A stretch of DNA of 64,000 nt from Sphingomonas sp. AR_OL41 (GCF_029911635.1 NZ_JARYTI010000010.1:62001-126000); one strand, 5' to 3'. Positions 48,578 to 58,236 are shown, counted from the stretch's first letter. Translations and numbers: made by a program. Notes: generated from the letters alone by a model not told the origin.

Positions 48578-49191
48578 GCGACGCGCGCGGCGCATTCGAC
48601 GGCCATCTGGCGTTCGGCGCGCGCCCCGCGTTGATCGTCGTCGATGTCGTGCGTGCCTATGTCGACCCCGCCTCGCCGCTTTGCGCGCCGGCCTTCGTTG
48701 CCGCGCTGCCCATCATCGCCCGGCTGGTCGAGGCGGCGCGCGCGCGCGGCGTGCCGGTGATCTTCACCAATGTCGTCTATCAGCAGGGCGGTGCGGACGG
48801 CGGGCTGTTCTATCGCAAGGTGCCGGCGCTGCGCGTGTTCGACCAAGGCTCGGCACTGGGCGCCTTCCCGGCCGAACTAGGCCCGACGCCCGACGAGATC
48901 GTCGTCACCAAGCAATATGCCTCGGCCTTTTTCGGCACGTCGCTCGCCGCGACGCTCCATACCATGGGTGTGGATACGGCGATCCTGTGCGGTTATTCGA
49001 CCTCGGGCTGCGTCCGCGCTTCGGCGCTCGATGCGCTGCAGAACGGCTTTCGCCCGTTCGTCGCCAGCGACGCCTGCGCCGATCGCACGCCGGCACCGCA
49101 CGATGCCAACCTGTTCGACCTGCAGGCCAAATATGCCGAGGTCGTCGATAGCGACGCGATCATCGCGCTGTTGGGGCAACCGCCCGCCTGA
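48574..49191 (+). CDS. Isochorismatase-family cysteine hydrolase (N-carbamoyl/amide hydrolase type)
   Basis: A 205-residue cysteine hydrolase with the family triad visible: Asp24 (LIVVDVVRAYVDP), Lys113 (IVVTKQYAS) and Cys146 (GYSTSGCVRASALDAL). The length and the FFGTSLAATL motif resemble N-carbamoylsarcosine amidase and maleamate amidohydrolase more than true isochorismatase. In creatinine degradation an N-carbamoyl amidase follows the HyuA/B reaction, so a similar two-step opening and deamination is plausible here. Last gene of the operon, overlapping the CoA-transferase by 4 bp. Confidence 0.88.
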   Translation: MSDARGAFDGHLAFGARPALIVVDVVRAYVDPASPLCAPAFVAALPIIARLVEAARARGVPVIFTNVVYQQGGADGGLFYRKVPALRVFDQGSALGAFPAELGPTPDEIVVTKQYASAFFGTSLAATLHTMGVDTAILCGYSTSGCVRASALDALQNGFRPFVASDACADRTPAPHDANLFDLQAKYAEVVDSDAIIALLGQPPA

Positions 49192-49290
49192 CGCCGCGCC
49201 CGGGTCATGCCGCCATGCCATTGTTCGGCTTGACCGTGGGCGGCGCGAGTGTCTGATGGCGAAGTAGATTATCGCTGCGGACGACACGCC

Positions 49291-51630
49291 ATGAACACGC
49301 TCGCCACCCCTTCCCGCCACGACACGCTGGCCGCGCTCGAAGCGCTCGACACGCGGCTGCGCTGGCTGTCGGCCTGGACGATCCACAATGCCAATCATCT
49401 GCGCGAGAAGCGCGACGGGCTGAAGGTCGGCGGTCATCAGGCGAGCTGTGCCTCGATGACCGCGATCATGGCCGCGCTCTATTTCCACGCGCTGCGGCCG
49501 CAGGACAAGGTCGCGGTCAAGCCGCATGCCGGGCCGGTGCTGCACGCGATCCATTATCTGCTCGGCAGCCAGAGCCTCGACCAGCTGCAGCGCTTTCGCG
49601 GGCTGGGCGGTGCGCAGAGCTATCCGTCGCGCACCAAGGATAGCATCCCGGTCGACTTCTCGACCGGGTCGGTCGGGCTCGGCGTCGCGGTGACCGCCTT
49701 TTCGAGCCTGGTGCAGGATTATCTCATCGCGCACGGCGCGCTGGCCGAGGCCGATGCCGGGCGGATGATCGCGCTGATGGGCGATGCCGAGCTCGACGAG
49801 GGCAATATCTACGAATGCCTGATCGAGGGCTACAAGCACGATTTGCGCAATTGCTGGTGGGTGGTCGACTATAACCGCCAGTCGCTCGACCATACCACGG
49901 CGGACCGCATGTTCCGACGCTTCGACGATATCTTCGAGACCTGCGGCTGGCGCGTGCTGACGTTGAAGCACGGTGCGTTGCAGCGCGCGGCGTTCAAGCG
50001 CCCCGGCGGCAAGACGCTCGAGGACTGGATCGATAATTGCCCCAACGCCGACTATGCCGTGCTGACCTATCAGGGCGGTGCCGCGTGGCGTGCGCGGCTG
50101 CTGGCCGATATCGGTACCAAACCGCATGTCGCCAAACTGATCGACAGCCATGACGACACCGCGCTCGCCGCGCTGATGACCAACCTCGGCGGGCATTGCA
50201 TGGAGACGCTCACCCAGGCGTTCGACAGCGCCGCCGACGAGCGCCCGACGCTGTTCATCGCCTATACGATCAAGGGTTACGGCCTGCCGCTCGCCGGCCA
50301 CAAGGACAATCATTCCGGCATGATGAACCCGCCGCAGATCGCGGCGCTGCGCGCGAACCTCGGCATCGCGGAAGGGCAGGAATGGGCACCCTATGGCGGG
50401 CTGGGCGACAATGTCGCGGCCGAACTGAAGGCGTTCGTCGGCCGCAGCGCGCTGGCGCGCAAGAGCCCCGAGCCGCGCGCGCCGGCGGTGCCCGTGCCAG
50501 CGCGGCTGGCGGTGCCCGATGGCGAGGAGCAATCGACGCAAGGCGCGTTCGGCCGCATCCTGCTCGACCTCGCCAAGTCGGGCGCGCCGCTCGGCGACCG
50601 CATCGTCACCACCGCGCCCGATGTGACGCAGACCACCAATCTCGGCGGCTTCGTCAACCAGCGTGGGCTGTTCCGCCGCCAGGAACTGAAGGACGTGTTC
50701 CGCGCCGCGAACATTCCTTCGGCGCAGAAATGGTCGGGCCACGGCGCCGGCCAGCATATCGAGCTCGGCATTGCGGAGAACAACTTCTTCCTGATGCTCG
50801 CCTCTCTGGGCCTCGCCGCGCCGCATTTCGGGACGCGGTTGATCCCGGTCGGCACGGTCTATGATCCGTTCATCGCGCGCGGCCTCGATGCGCTCAACTA
50901 TGCCTGTTACCAGGACGCGCGCTTCCTGCTCGTCGGCACGCCTTCGGGGCTGACGCTCGCGGCGGAGGGCGGGGCGCACCAGTCGATCAACACCCCGCTG
51001 ATCGGCATGGGCCAGCCCGGCCTGACCTATTATGAACCGAGCTGGGCCGACGAGCTGACGCTAATGATGCGCCACGCCTTCGAGCACATTCAGGCCGATG
51101 ACGGCGGCTCGGTCTATCTGCGGCTCAGCACGCGCGCGATCCCGCAGATCGCGCGCGGTGACGACGACTGGGAGGAGGGCGCGCTCAAGGGCGGTTACTG
51201 GTTGCGCAAGCCGGGTACGCGCACCGACGCGGCGATCGTCTTCACCGGCGCGGTCGCGCCCGAGGCGCTCGCCGCGCATGAGCAATTGCTCGACGACATT
51301 CCGGGGCTGGGGCTGCTCGCGGTGACCTCGCCCGACCTGCTGCACCGCGGCTGGTCGGCACGCCGCGCCGCACGCTGGACCGGCACGCCGCCGGTGCCGT
51401 CGCATGTCGAGACCCTGCTCTCGGCGCTCGCCCCCGGCGCGGGGCTGGTGACGGTGATCGACGGGTCGCCCGGCGCGCTGTCGTGGCTCGGCGGGGTCAA
51501 GGGCATGCGCGTCAGCCCGCTCGGCATCGACCGCTTCGGCCAGACCGGCGACCTGCCCGATCTTTACCGCAGCTATCGCCTCGATGCCGAGGCGATCATC
51601 GATGCGGCGGCCGAGCTGTTCCTACCATAA
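49291..51630 (+). CDS. Thiamine-diphosphate E1 enzyme, homodimeric AceE/transketolase-like
   Basis: A 779-residue ThDP enzyme. KVGGHQASCASMTAIMAALY and HAGPVLHAIHYLLG resemble the AceE N-terminal region. The cofactor motif is MGDAELDEGNIYECLIEGYK continuing to NCWWVVDYN. The second domain contains VTTAPDVTQTTNLGGFVNQR and IELGIAENNFFLMLASLGLA, and a transketolase C-terminal domain ends the protein. It would decarboxylate a 2-oxo acid or transfer ketol units. No E2 or E3 gene is adjacent, so it may work alone or with distant partners. It lies 99 bp after the amidase gene in the same direction and may use a product of that pathway. Confidence 0.82.
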   Translation: MNTLATPSRHDTLAALEALDTRLRWLSAWTIHNANHLREKRDGLKVGGHQASCASMTAIMAALYFHALRPQDKVAVKPHAGPVLHAIHYLLGSQSLDQLQRFRGLGGAQSYPSRTKDSIPVDFSTGSVGLGVAVTAFSSLVQDYLIAHGALAEADAGRMIALMGDAELDEGNIYECLIEGYKHDLRNCWWVVDYNRQSLDHTTADRMFRRFDDIFETCGWRVLTLKHGALQRAAFKRPGGKTLEDWIDNCPNADYAVLTYQGGAAWRARLLADIGTKPHVAKLIDSHDDTALAALMTNLGGHCMETLTQAFDSAADERPTLFIAYTIKGYGLPLAGHKDNHSGMMNPPQIAALRANLGIAEGQEWAPYGGLGDNVAAELKAFVGRSALARKSPEPRAPAVPVPARLAVPDGEEQSTQGAFGRILLDLAKSGAPLGDRIVTTAPDVTQTTNLGGFVNQRGLFRRQELKDVFRAANIPSAQKWSGHGAGQHIELGIAENNFFLMLASLGLAAPHFGTRLIPVGTVYDPFIARGLDALNYACYQDARFLLVGTPSGLTLAAEGGAHQSINTPLIGMGQPGLTYYEPSWADELTLMMRHAFEHIQADDGGSVYLRLSTRAIPQIARGDDDWEEGALKGGYWLRKPGTRTDAAIVFTGAVAPEALAAHEQLLDDIPGLGLLAVTSPDLLHRGWSARRAARWTGTPPVPSHVETLLSALAPGAGLVTVIDGSPGALSWLGGVKGMRVSPLGIDRFGQTGDLPDLYRSYRLDAEAIIDAAAELFLP

Positions 51631-51726
51631 GCCCTTGGCCGCAGCTGATTCCGATTCCAGGCACGCGGCTCTAGGCAAGGTGAAGCTGCACCGATACCAT
51701 CCCGTCGACGGGATGAGGAGATCGTG

Positions 51727-53001
51727 ATGCAGCGACGCGACGCTATCGCAGCCATCTTGCTGACGGCGGCACTTCCGGCATCCGCGCGCGCGCGCCGCAT
51801 CGGGCCGGTCGCGACATCGCTCGCCCTCAACCGGACGCGGATCGACGCGGCTTTGCGCCGCATGGTTGCGGATGGCCGAGCGGCGGGCGTTTCGGCGCTG
51901 CTCTGGCAACATGGCAGCGAGCGTTATTTCGGCGCGGCGGGCCATGCCGATCGCGAGGCGCGCCGGGCGATGGCGCGCGACACGCTGGTGCAGATCTATT
52001 CGATGACCAAGCCGGTCACCGGCGTCGCGCTGATGCAGCTATGGGAGCAGGGCCGCTTCGGCCTCGACGACCCGCTCGAGCAATATATGCCGGCGTTCGG
52101 CATGGTCCCGGTCATTGCCGGCAAGGGACCCGACGGCAAACCGATCCTGCGCGCGCCCAAGCGGCCGATGACGATCCGCGACCTGATGCGCCATACCGCC
52201 GGCCTGTCCTATGGCATGCGCGATACCGCGGCCGATGCCGATTTCCACGCGATCGACCCATTGGCGCTGGGCAACAGCCTGGCCGAGGCGATCGACAAGC
52301 TCGCGCGCGTACCGCTGCTGTTCGATCCGGGCAGCGAGTGGAGTTACAGCGCGGCGGTCGATGTCCAGGCGCGGCTGGTCGAGCAACTCACCGGCGTGCC
52401 GTTCGAGGAACATGTCCGGCGCATGATCCTCGATCCGCTCGGCATGCACGAGACCGGCTGGACCCAGCCGCCGGCGCGGCGTGCGCGGCTTGCCGCAAGT
52501 TATACCAAACAGGCCGGCGCGCTCGTCCGAGTGCCCGACGCGCGCAACGCGGCGCTCAATTTCGGGCCGCGCCGGCTGACCATGGGCGGTGCCGGGCTCG
52601 CCTCGACGCTCGACGACTATATGCGTTTTGCGCGCATGCTGCTCGGGCACGGCACGCTGAACGGCGTGCGCATCCTCGCCCCCTCGACGCTGCGGCTGAT
52701 GGCGACCAACCAGCTCGATCCACGCATCGTGCGGCGCTTCTTCCTGCCGTCCAAGGGTTCGGTCGGTTTCGGGCTGGACTTTGCGGTGCGCACCGCGCGG
52801 CCGCGCGACGCGCGCGAGAATCGCGGCGCGGTCGGCGAGTTCTTCTGGGACGGCGCCGAATCGACCCTGTTCTGGGTCGATCCGGCCAACGATCTCGCGG
52901 CGGTGTTCTTCACCCAGGTGACGCCGTTCGACGGCACGCTGCATCACGACTTCCGCGCCGCGGTCTATGGCCCGGACTATCTCGGCCCGCCCGGCGACTG
53001 A
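51727..53001 (+). CDS. Serine hydrolase of the beta-lactamase/class C esterase family, exported
   Basis: A 424-residue protein starting MQRRDAIAAILLTAALPASA, a signal peptide with a twin-arginine-like RR. The active site is SMTK (Ser92, Lys95), Tyr207 stands in WSYSAAVD, and the third motif is probably near GTLHHD or GEFFWDG. These enzymes are mostly esterases or D-amino peptidases, and only some are beta-lactamases. GAGGAG precedes the start; a GTG lies just before the chosen ATG. Single gene, convergent with the alcohol dehydrogenase. Confidence 0.88.
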   Translation: MQRRDAIAAILLTAALPASARARRIGPVATSLALNRTRIDAALRRMVADGRAAGVSALLWQHGSERYFGAAGHADREARRAMARDTLVQIYSMTKPVTGVALMQLWEQGRFGLDDPLEQYMPAFGMVPVIAGKGPDGKPILRAPKRPMTIRDLMRHTAGLSYGMRDTAADADFHAIDPLALGNSLAEAIDKLARVPLLFDPGSEWSYSAAVDVQARLVEQLTGVPFEEHVRRMILDPLGMHETGWTQPPARRARLAASYTKQAGALVRVPDARNAALNFGPRRLTMGGAGLASTLDDYMRFARMLLGHGTLNGVRILAPSTLRLMATNQLDPRIVRRFFLPSKGSVGFGLDFAVRTARPRDARENRGAVGEFFWDGAESTLFWVDPANDLAAVFFTQVTPFDGTLHHDFRAAVYGPDYLGPPGD

Positions 53002-53014
53002 GCGAGCAAACGCG

Positions 53015-54049
53015 CTACGCCGCCTTGTCGAAGTCGATGACGATGCGGCCCTCGATCTCGCCGCGATGCATGCGGCCGAAGATGTCGTTGATGTTCTCGA
53101 GCCGGTCGGTGGTGACGGTCGCATGGACCTTGCCGGCGGCGGCGAAGTCGAGCGCTTCCTGCAGGTCGAGCCGCGTCCCGACGATCGAGCCGCGCACGGT
53201 GATGCCGTTGAGCACGGTATCGAAGATCGACAGCGGGAAGTCGCCCGGCGGCAGCCCGTTGAGCGACACGGTGCCGCCACGCCGGACCATGCCCATCGCC
53301 TGCTGAAAGGCGACCGGGCTGACGGCGGTGACGAGCACGCCCTGCGCGCCGCCGATCTCCTTCTTGATGAAGGCAGCGGGGTCGGTATCGCGCGCATTGA
53401 CGGTGAGCGCCGCGCCCAGTTCCGTCGCCAGCGCCAGTTTCGCGTCGTCGATGTCGACCGCGACGACGTTAAGCCCCATGGCCTTGGCATATTGCACCGC
53501 CATATGGCCGAGCCCGCCGATCCCGGAAATTGCCACCCAGTCGCCCGGCTTGGTATCGGTGACCTTGAGGCCCTTATAGACGGTCACGCCGGCGCACAGC
53601 ACCGGCGCGATCTCGACGAAGCCGACATTGTCGGGCAGGTGGCCGACATAGTTCGGGTCGGCCAACACATATTCGGCGAAGCTGCCATTGACCGAATAGC
53701 CGGTGTTCTGCTGGGTTTCGCACAAAGTTTCCCAGCCACCCAGGCAATGCCCGCAATGGCCACAGGCGGTGTAGAGCCACGGCACCCCGACGCGGTCGCC
53801 CTCCTTCACATGGCCGACGCCGGCACCCACCGCCACCACATGGCCGACGCCCTCATGGCCCGGGATGAACGGCGGATTGGGCTTGACCGGCCAGTCGCCC
53901 TGGGCGGCATGGAGATCGGTATGGCACACGCCGGTCGCCGCGATCCTGACGAGGATCTGACCCGGCCCCGGCATCGGTACCGCCACTTCCTCGATCACCA
54001 GTGGCTGGCCGAATGCCCGGACGACCGCCGCCTTCATGGTCTTTTCCAT
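53015..54049 (-). CDS. adhP: Zinc-dependent alcohol dehydrogenase (AdhP type)
   Basis: A 344-residue MDR alcohol dehydrogenase. The catalytic zinc ligands are in [15 protein letters not shown] and [13 protein letters not shown]. Structural zinc Cys residues are in [15 protein letters not shown], and the NAD-binding Rossmann motif is [19 protein letters not shown]. It oxidises ethanol and other primary alcohols or reduces aldehydes. ATG at 54049 has GAGG seven bases upstream; a second ATG 12 bp downstream is also usable. Transcribed alone. Confidence 0.93.
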   Translation of the reverse strand: MEKTMKAAVVRAFGQPLVIEEVAVPMPGPGQILVRIAATGVCHTDLHAAQGDWPVKPNPPFIPGHEGVGHVVAVGAGVGHVKEGDRVGVPWLYTACGHCGHCLGGWETLCETQQNTGYSVNGSFAEYVLADPNYVGHLPDNVGFVEIAPVLCAGVTVYKGLKVTDTKPGDWVAISGIGGLGHMAVQYAKAMGLNVVAVDIDDAKLALATELGAALTVNARDTDPAAFIKKEIGGAQGVLVTAVSPVAFQQAMGMVRRGGTVSLNGLPPGDFPLSIFDTVLNGITVRGSIVGTRLDLQEALDFAAAGKVHATVTTDRLENINDIFGRMHRGEIEGRIVIDFDKAA

Positions 54050-54198
54050 CGTCTTGCCTCGTATTTTCGGAGAGATTGGGTGCCGGGGGACCGGGTGCGG
54101 GAAATCGGGTCGAGGGTGACGCACGAGCCGGGCTGGTGCGGACGGCCGGAACCTGCCCGCCGGCGGCGGGAACCCCAATCCGCAAAGTTACTTATGCG

Positions 54199-55536
54199 TC
54201 AGCGCAGCGTGGCGAGCAGGCGGTCGAGCGGTACCGAGGCGAAGGCGGTGAAGGAGTCGGCGACGCCATAGGGCAGCAGCAGGGTGCGCCCGACAACCAT
54301 CGCGCCGCAGCTATAGACGACATTGGGGACATAGCCGTCGCGGGTCTCGGCGCTGGGACGCAACAGCGGCTCGGTCGAGCGCGCGATCACCTTGGCGGGA
54401 TCGCGCTTGTCGAGCAGGCAGGCACCGAGACAATAGTTGCGGATCGGCCCGACGCCGTGCGTTATGACGAGCCAGCCCTCGTCGATCTCGATCGGCGAGC
54501 CGCAATTGCCCATCTGGACGAATTCCCACTCCCAGCGCGGCGAGACGATAATCGCGCCGCTGCCCCACTGGTAGAGATCGTTCGACTGGAGCAGCCAGAT
54601 ATTCTCATGGTCCTGCCGGCCGAGCATCGCATAACGACCGTCGATCCGTCGCGGAAAGAGCGCCATGCCCTTGGTCCCGCTGTGCGAACCGCTCAGCGCG
54701 TTGAGCTCGAAGGTTACAAAATCGTCGGTCCGCAGAAGCTCCTGGCGAACCGTCTCGCCGCCGAACGCTGTATAGGTCCCGAAATAGCTGACATGCCCGT
54801 CATCGTCGGTGAAGCGGACGAGCCGGAGGTCCTCGACGCCGTGACGCTGGTCGAAGGTCACCGGGAAGATGACGATCTGCGACAGGTCGCCCTCATCGCC
54901 ATAGAACAGTCTGACCCCGGGGTCGCCGGGCGCGCCGCCGGGGATATTCTCGATCGTCGGCGATGTCGCCCAGGGGCTCGGCGGATTGACGCGCAACGCG
55001 CCCTCGGCGGTAAACTCGCCGGTGCGGAAGATCATCGACGAGATGTGTCCCTCGCCGACGCCACGCAGCGACAGCACGAAGCGCACCGCGCCGGGTGACA
55101 GGCGCGACTGATCGGGATGGGCGACGATGCTCGGGTTGAACAAGGCCGCGGCCTCGAACGAATATTCCTCGGCGAAATAGGCGCCGATCAGCAGCACCTG
55201 CTCGGCGCTGACCTTGCGGCCGCGCGCAAAGGGCTCGGCCATGTCGTAATAGCGCCGCTCGAGCACGCGCTCGACGTCGCGGTGGCGATCGGCGAGGCTG
55301 GTGGTGACGCGGGAAAGATCGCTGCGCAGCGCGGCATCGCTCAGTCCCAGCACGCGGTCGACGATCCGCTCGACGCGCGAGCCAGAGGGTCCAGCGTCAC
55401 CATTTTCGGCCGGCACGAACGGCCGCAGCACGACGCGCGCGGGCTCCGGGCGCAGCAACAGCTGCAGGTCGGTGACCGGGTCATCGATTGCCCGATCGAC
55501 CGGCGTGGGTGGTGCTTCGTCGGGGCGTGGCGGCAA
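54199..55536 (-). CDS. GH130-like glycosidase/glycoside phosphorylase
   Basis: A protein of about 445 residues with a five-bladed propeller pattern. FNPSIVAHPDQ, YFGTYTAFGG, MALFPRRIDGRYAMLGRQDH, QMGNCGSPIEIDEGWLVITH and GYVPNVVYSCGAMVVGRTLL match GH130 enzymes, which phosphorolyse or hydrolyse beta-mannosides. The N-terminal helical 110 residues are an extension seen in a GH130 subgroup. The only upstream start is a TTG, so the exact N-terminus is uncertain. No other carbohydrate genes adjoin. The general acid Asp is probably within GRQDHENIW. Confidence 0.85.
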   Translation of the reverse strand: MPPRPDEAPPTPVDRAIDDPVTDLQLLLRPEPARVVLRPFVPAENGDAGPSGSRVERIVDRVLGLSDAALRSDLSRVTTSLADRHRDVERVLERRYYDMAEPFARGRKVSAEQVLLIGAYFAEEYSFEAAALFNPSIVAHPDQSRLSPGAVRFVLSLRGVGEGHISSMIFRTGEFTAEGALRVNPPSPWATSPTIENIPGGAPGDPGVRLFYGDEGDLSQIVIFPVTFDQRHGVEDLRLVRFTDDDGHVSYFGTYTAFGGETVRQELLRTDDFVTFELNALSGSHSGTKGMALFPRRIDGRYAMLGRQDHENIWLLQSNDLYQWGSGAIIVSPRWEWEFVQMGNCGSPIEIDEGWLVITHGVGPIRNYCLGACLLDKRDPAKVIARSTEPLLRPSAETRDGYVPNVVYSCGAMVVGRTLLLPYGVADSFTAFASVPLDRLLATLR

Positions 55537-55683
55537 ATCGGTGTCCCTGCCTGGTCTCGCATCGCGTGCCGGCCACGGTACCGCGCCTCAACACGGCGCG
55601 CATCTGGTGTGCCCGAACGCGTCGGCCTAGTCGAGCGCCGAGATCAACATCGAAGGAAGCTCGCCCGATCTGGCGCGATCCGA

Positions 55684-56337
55684 CTAGGCTTCGGCCGCGA
55701 TGCTGCGCAGCGCGCGTTCGAAGGCCGCGGCCGGCTGGCCGCCCGAGATGACATATTTGCGGTCGATGATGACGGCGGGCACGGCGCTTATCCCTTCCGC
55801 CTGCCACTGGCGCTCCGCCGCGCGCACCTCCTCGGCGTAAAGCCCCGAAGCGACCACCTCATGCGCCGCATCGCGATCGAGCCCGGCCTGGCCGGCGGCA
55901 TCGACGAGCACGGCGATGTCGCCCGGATTGAGCCCGGCAGTGAAATAGGCCGCGAACAGCGCATGTTTCAGCGCGCGTTGCCGGTCGGCGCCTATCAGGC
56001 CAGCCCAGTGCAGCAGGCGATGCGCATCGAAGGTGTTGTAGATCCGGCTGCCCGGCGCCATCGCCATGGTGAAACCCACATCGGCGGCGCGCTCGCGGAT
56101 CACCGCGCGGTTGGCGGCCGATTGCTCCGGGGTCGCGCCATATTTCTCGCGGATATGCTCGCCGATCTCCTGCCCTTCCGCCGGCATCCGGGGGTTGAGC
56201 TCGAACGGCTGGAAGCGGATTTCGGCATCGACGAGGTCACCCACTGCGGCGAGCGCCTGTTCGAGACCGCGCAGCCCGATCACGCACCATGGGCACGCAA
56301 TGTCGGAAACGAAATCGATCTGCATCTGCCGGGTCAT
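55684..56337 (-). CDS. DsbA family oxidoreductase (FrnE-like)
   Basis: A 217-residue cytoplasmic thioredoxin-fold protein. MQIDFVSDIACPWCVIGLRG carries CxxC (Cys15, Cys18), and EGISAVPAVIIDRKYVISGG contains the cis-Pro and the end of the fold. FrnE-type proteins are dithiol oxidoreductases or isomerases, linked to polyketide synthesis in Streptomyces and to stress tolerance in Deinococcus. No signal peptide is seen at the chosen ATG. It stands alone, divergent from a small lipoprotein gene. Confidence 0.9.
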   Translation of the reverse strand: MTRQMQIDFVSDIACPWCVIGLRGLEQALAAVGDLVDAEIRFQPFELNPRMPAEGQEIGEHIREKYGATPEQSAANRAVIRERAADVGFTMAMAPGSRIYNTFDAHRLLHWAGLIGADRQRALKHALFAAYFTAGLNPGDIAVLVDAAGQAGLDRDAAHEVVASGLYAEEVRAAERQWQAEGISAVPAVIIDRKYVISGGQPAAAFERALRSIAAEA

Positions 56338-56429
56338 GTCGCGGGCCTCTTCGCTGCTTTGGGTCGCATATAAGGTGTCCGCCGCCGCTTGCATCGCTCC
56401 TGTCGCCGAACCGGACCTTGTCGCGGTGC

Positions 56430-56454
56430 GGAACAATAAGGGAAGTGCCGGGTT
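56430..56454 (+). promoter_or_regulatory. Possible EcfG-type (general stress) promoter
   Basis: GGAAC and GGTT are separated by 16 bases, close to the alphaproteobacterial general-stress promoter pattern GGAAC-N16/17-CGTT with one mismatch at the -10. It stands about 108 bp before the small lipoprotein gene. One imperfect match is weak evidence. Confidence 0.3.
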
Positions 56455-56561
56455 AGGCGACGGGACAGGGTACGCCCGGCCGCGATCGGCGGCAGGGACC
56501 GCCTGACTGTCGTTACATACTGGGCTCGGGGCACCGAAGCTCCCGCTAGGGGTAGATGCAC

Positions 56562-56843
56562 ATGAACAAGAAACTGATCCTTGCCGCAGGCACGTGCCTG
56601 CTCGTTCTGTCCGCTTGCGGCCACAAGACCGACGCTGCCGACAATGTTGCGGCGATGGCCGACAACACTGCCGACATGATCGAGGAAAATGCGGCGATGG
56701 TGCGCAACGAAGGCGATCAGATGAGCGCCAACACCGAAGCGATGATGGACAACAAGGCCGACCGCATGGAAAACCGTGCTGATGCCGTGCGCGCCGCGGG
56801 CGAGAACCGTGCGGATGCGATGGACGACAAGACCAAGAAGTAG
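56562..56843 (+). CDS. Small lipoprotein, charged helical
   Basis: A 93-residue lipoprotein. MNKKLILAAGTCLLVLSACG is a signal with lipobox LSAC (Cys19). The mature part is a long, polar, Met/Asn/Asp-rich helix with heptad-like repeats of N-x-A-D/E (MMDNKADRMENRADAVRAAG, ENRADAMDD). It resembles small envelope lipoproteins that form coiled coils. Function unknown. ATG at 56562 is chosen because the signal begins there; an ATG six bases earlier is also in frame. A hairpin terminator follows. Confidence 0.78.
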   Translation: MNKKLILAAGTCLLVLSACGHKTDAADNVAAMADNTADMIEENAAMVRNEGDQMSANTEAMMDNKADRMENRADAVRAAGENRADAMDDKTKK

Positions 56844-56876
56844 GTCGCGGCGTTCAAGCCGATAGTATTCGAAAAA

Positions 56877-56900
56877 GGCCCCGCCATTTCGGGCGGGGCC
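56877..56900. terminator. Bidirectional hairpin terminator between convergent genes
   Basis: Nine-base arms GGCCCCGCC and GGCGGGGCC have a six-base loop. AAAAA flanks the left side, so the leftward oxidoreductase transcript ends in UUUUU. On the right the sequence AGTTCTT gives a weaker U-run for the rightward lipoprotein gene. Confidence 0.85.
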
Positions 56901-56959
56901 AGTTCTTCCATCCGGCGTTTTAGTAAACGCACGATCTCGGTTTTGTATCCCAACGCCCG

Positions 56960-58093
56960 TCAGGCAGGGCGTGACGGATCGAGCAGATATTTCTCGCCCG
57001 TGGCCTTGCGCTCATACGCTCTCAGCACGTCGGGCCTGAGCGCTTCGGCGAGTCCGATCGTCGCTGTATAGTGGCTGGCAAAGGTCGTCGTCAGCTCGTC
57101 GAGAACGCGCTGGCGCATCGCGGCGACGATCTCCTTCGGCGCCTTTTGGAGAAACGGTGTCAGCAGGAAGCCGCCGACAGCCCACTGGAAGCCGAAGGCG
57201 AGGCGGTTGAGCACGGTCGGCGACAGGTCGAGCGCGCCGTAGATGTAGAGCTGCTTGAAGGTGTTGGAGCCGTAGCGGCTATATTCGCCTGGTGCGCGGC
57301 TTGCCGCCTGCTCCATCGCCTGGACGATGTCGCTGCCGAGCGAGCCGCCGCCGATCGCGTCAAAGGCGATCGTCGCGCCGGTCTCGGCGATCGCGTCGAC
57401 CAGCCGCGCCCGGAAATCGGGCGCGCTGCTGTCGAGCACATGCGTCGCACCGATATCGCTCAGTATTGCGGCCTGTGCCGCACTGCGCACGATGTTGACC
57501 AGTGGCACGCCGTCGGCGAGGCAGATCTTCTGCAGCATCTGGCCGAGATTGGACGCAGCGGCGGTATGGACGATCGCCTTATGGCCTTCCATCCGCATCG
57601 TCTCGACGAAGCTCAACGCGGTCAGCGGATTGACGAACAAAGCGGCGCCATCGGCCGCGCTGGCGCCTTCGGGCAACGGCACCACGTCGCGCGTCTTGAG
57701 CTTGCGAAACTGGGTGTACATCGCGCCGCCGAGCATGCCGACCTTGCGGCCGATCAGTGCCTTGGCACTCTCGCCGGCAGCGATGACCGTGCCGGCGCCC
57801 TCATTGCCGACCGGCAGCGACTGGCCGATCCGCCCGCGCACCCCGCCGAGCCGCTCACGCGGGATGGCGAAGGTGACTGTCGGTCGCGCGGCGCTGCCCG
57901 TGCTGGCCATGGTCGAGACATCGGCCGGACCGAGCAGCAGCCCGAGATCGGACGGATTGATCGGTGCCGCCTCGACCCGGACGATCACCTCGTCATCGGC
58001 CGGCGCGGTCAGCGTGACCTCCTCCAGGCTCAGGGTCAGCGTACCGGCTCCATCCACCGTCGACCGCAGCTCCAGTCCCGTCACGTCGCTCAT
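56960..58093 (-). CDS. MDR superfamily oxidoreductase (quinone reductase-like)
   Basis: A 377-residue medium-chain dehydrogenase/reductase. The N-terminal GroES-like domain (LEEVTLTAPADDEVIVRVEA, APINPSDLGLLLGP) is followed by GNEGAGTVIAAG and a Rossmann domain (AIVHTAAASNLGQMLQKICL; TIAFDAIGGGSLGSDIVQAM). The zinc-binding Cys/His cluster is absent, so it is an NADPH-type quinone, enoyl or alkenal reductase and not an alcohol dehydrogenase. AGGAGG stands before the ATG. It stands alone. Confidence 0.88.
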   Translation of the reverse strand: MSDVTGLELRSTVDGAGTLTLSLEEVTLTAPADDEVIVRVEAAPINPSDLGLLLGPADVSTMASTGSAARPTVTFAIPRERLGGVRGRIGQSLPVGNEGAGTVIAAGESAKALIGRKVGMLGGAMYTQFRKLKTRDVVPLPEGASAADGAALFVNPLTALSFVETMRMEGHKAIVHTAAASNLGQMLQKICLADGVPLVNIVRSAAQAAILSDIGATHVLDSSAPDFRARLVDAIAETGATIAFDAIGGGSLGSDIVQAMEQAASRAPGEYSRYGSNTFKQLYIYGALDLSPTVLNRLAFGFQWAVGGFLLTPFLQKAPKEIVAAMRQRVLDELTTTFASHYTATIGLAEALRPDVLRAYERKATGEKYLLDPSRPA

Positions 58094-58236
58094 CCTCGCC
58101 TCCTGATCGTTGTCGGGGCAGAGATGGCGATGTGCGACGTAGCGGTCAAATGCGTTCGCGCTTATTCCTGCGGAAAGTCGACGCAGTCGCATCATCTGTC
58201 TGTACTACGGGATGGCGCGCTCGGCGTGAGGTCAGG

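Noticed and set aside
48877..50979. 700-codon - strand frame opposite the amidase and E1 genes
   Set aside because: His/Arg/Asp-rich shadow with no domain; the + strand genes are well supported.
51727..53001. Beta-lactamase resistance gene
   Set aside because: SxxK and Tyr motifs place it in the broad class C esterase/peptidase group; the third motif typical of true class C beta-lactamases (KTG) is not seen.
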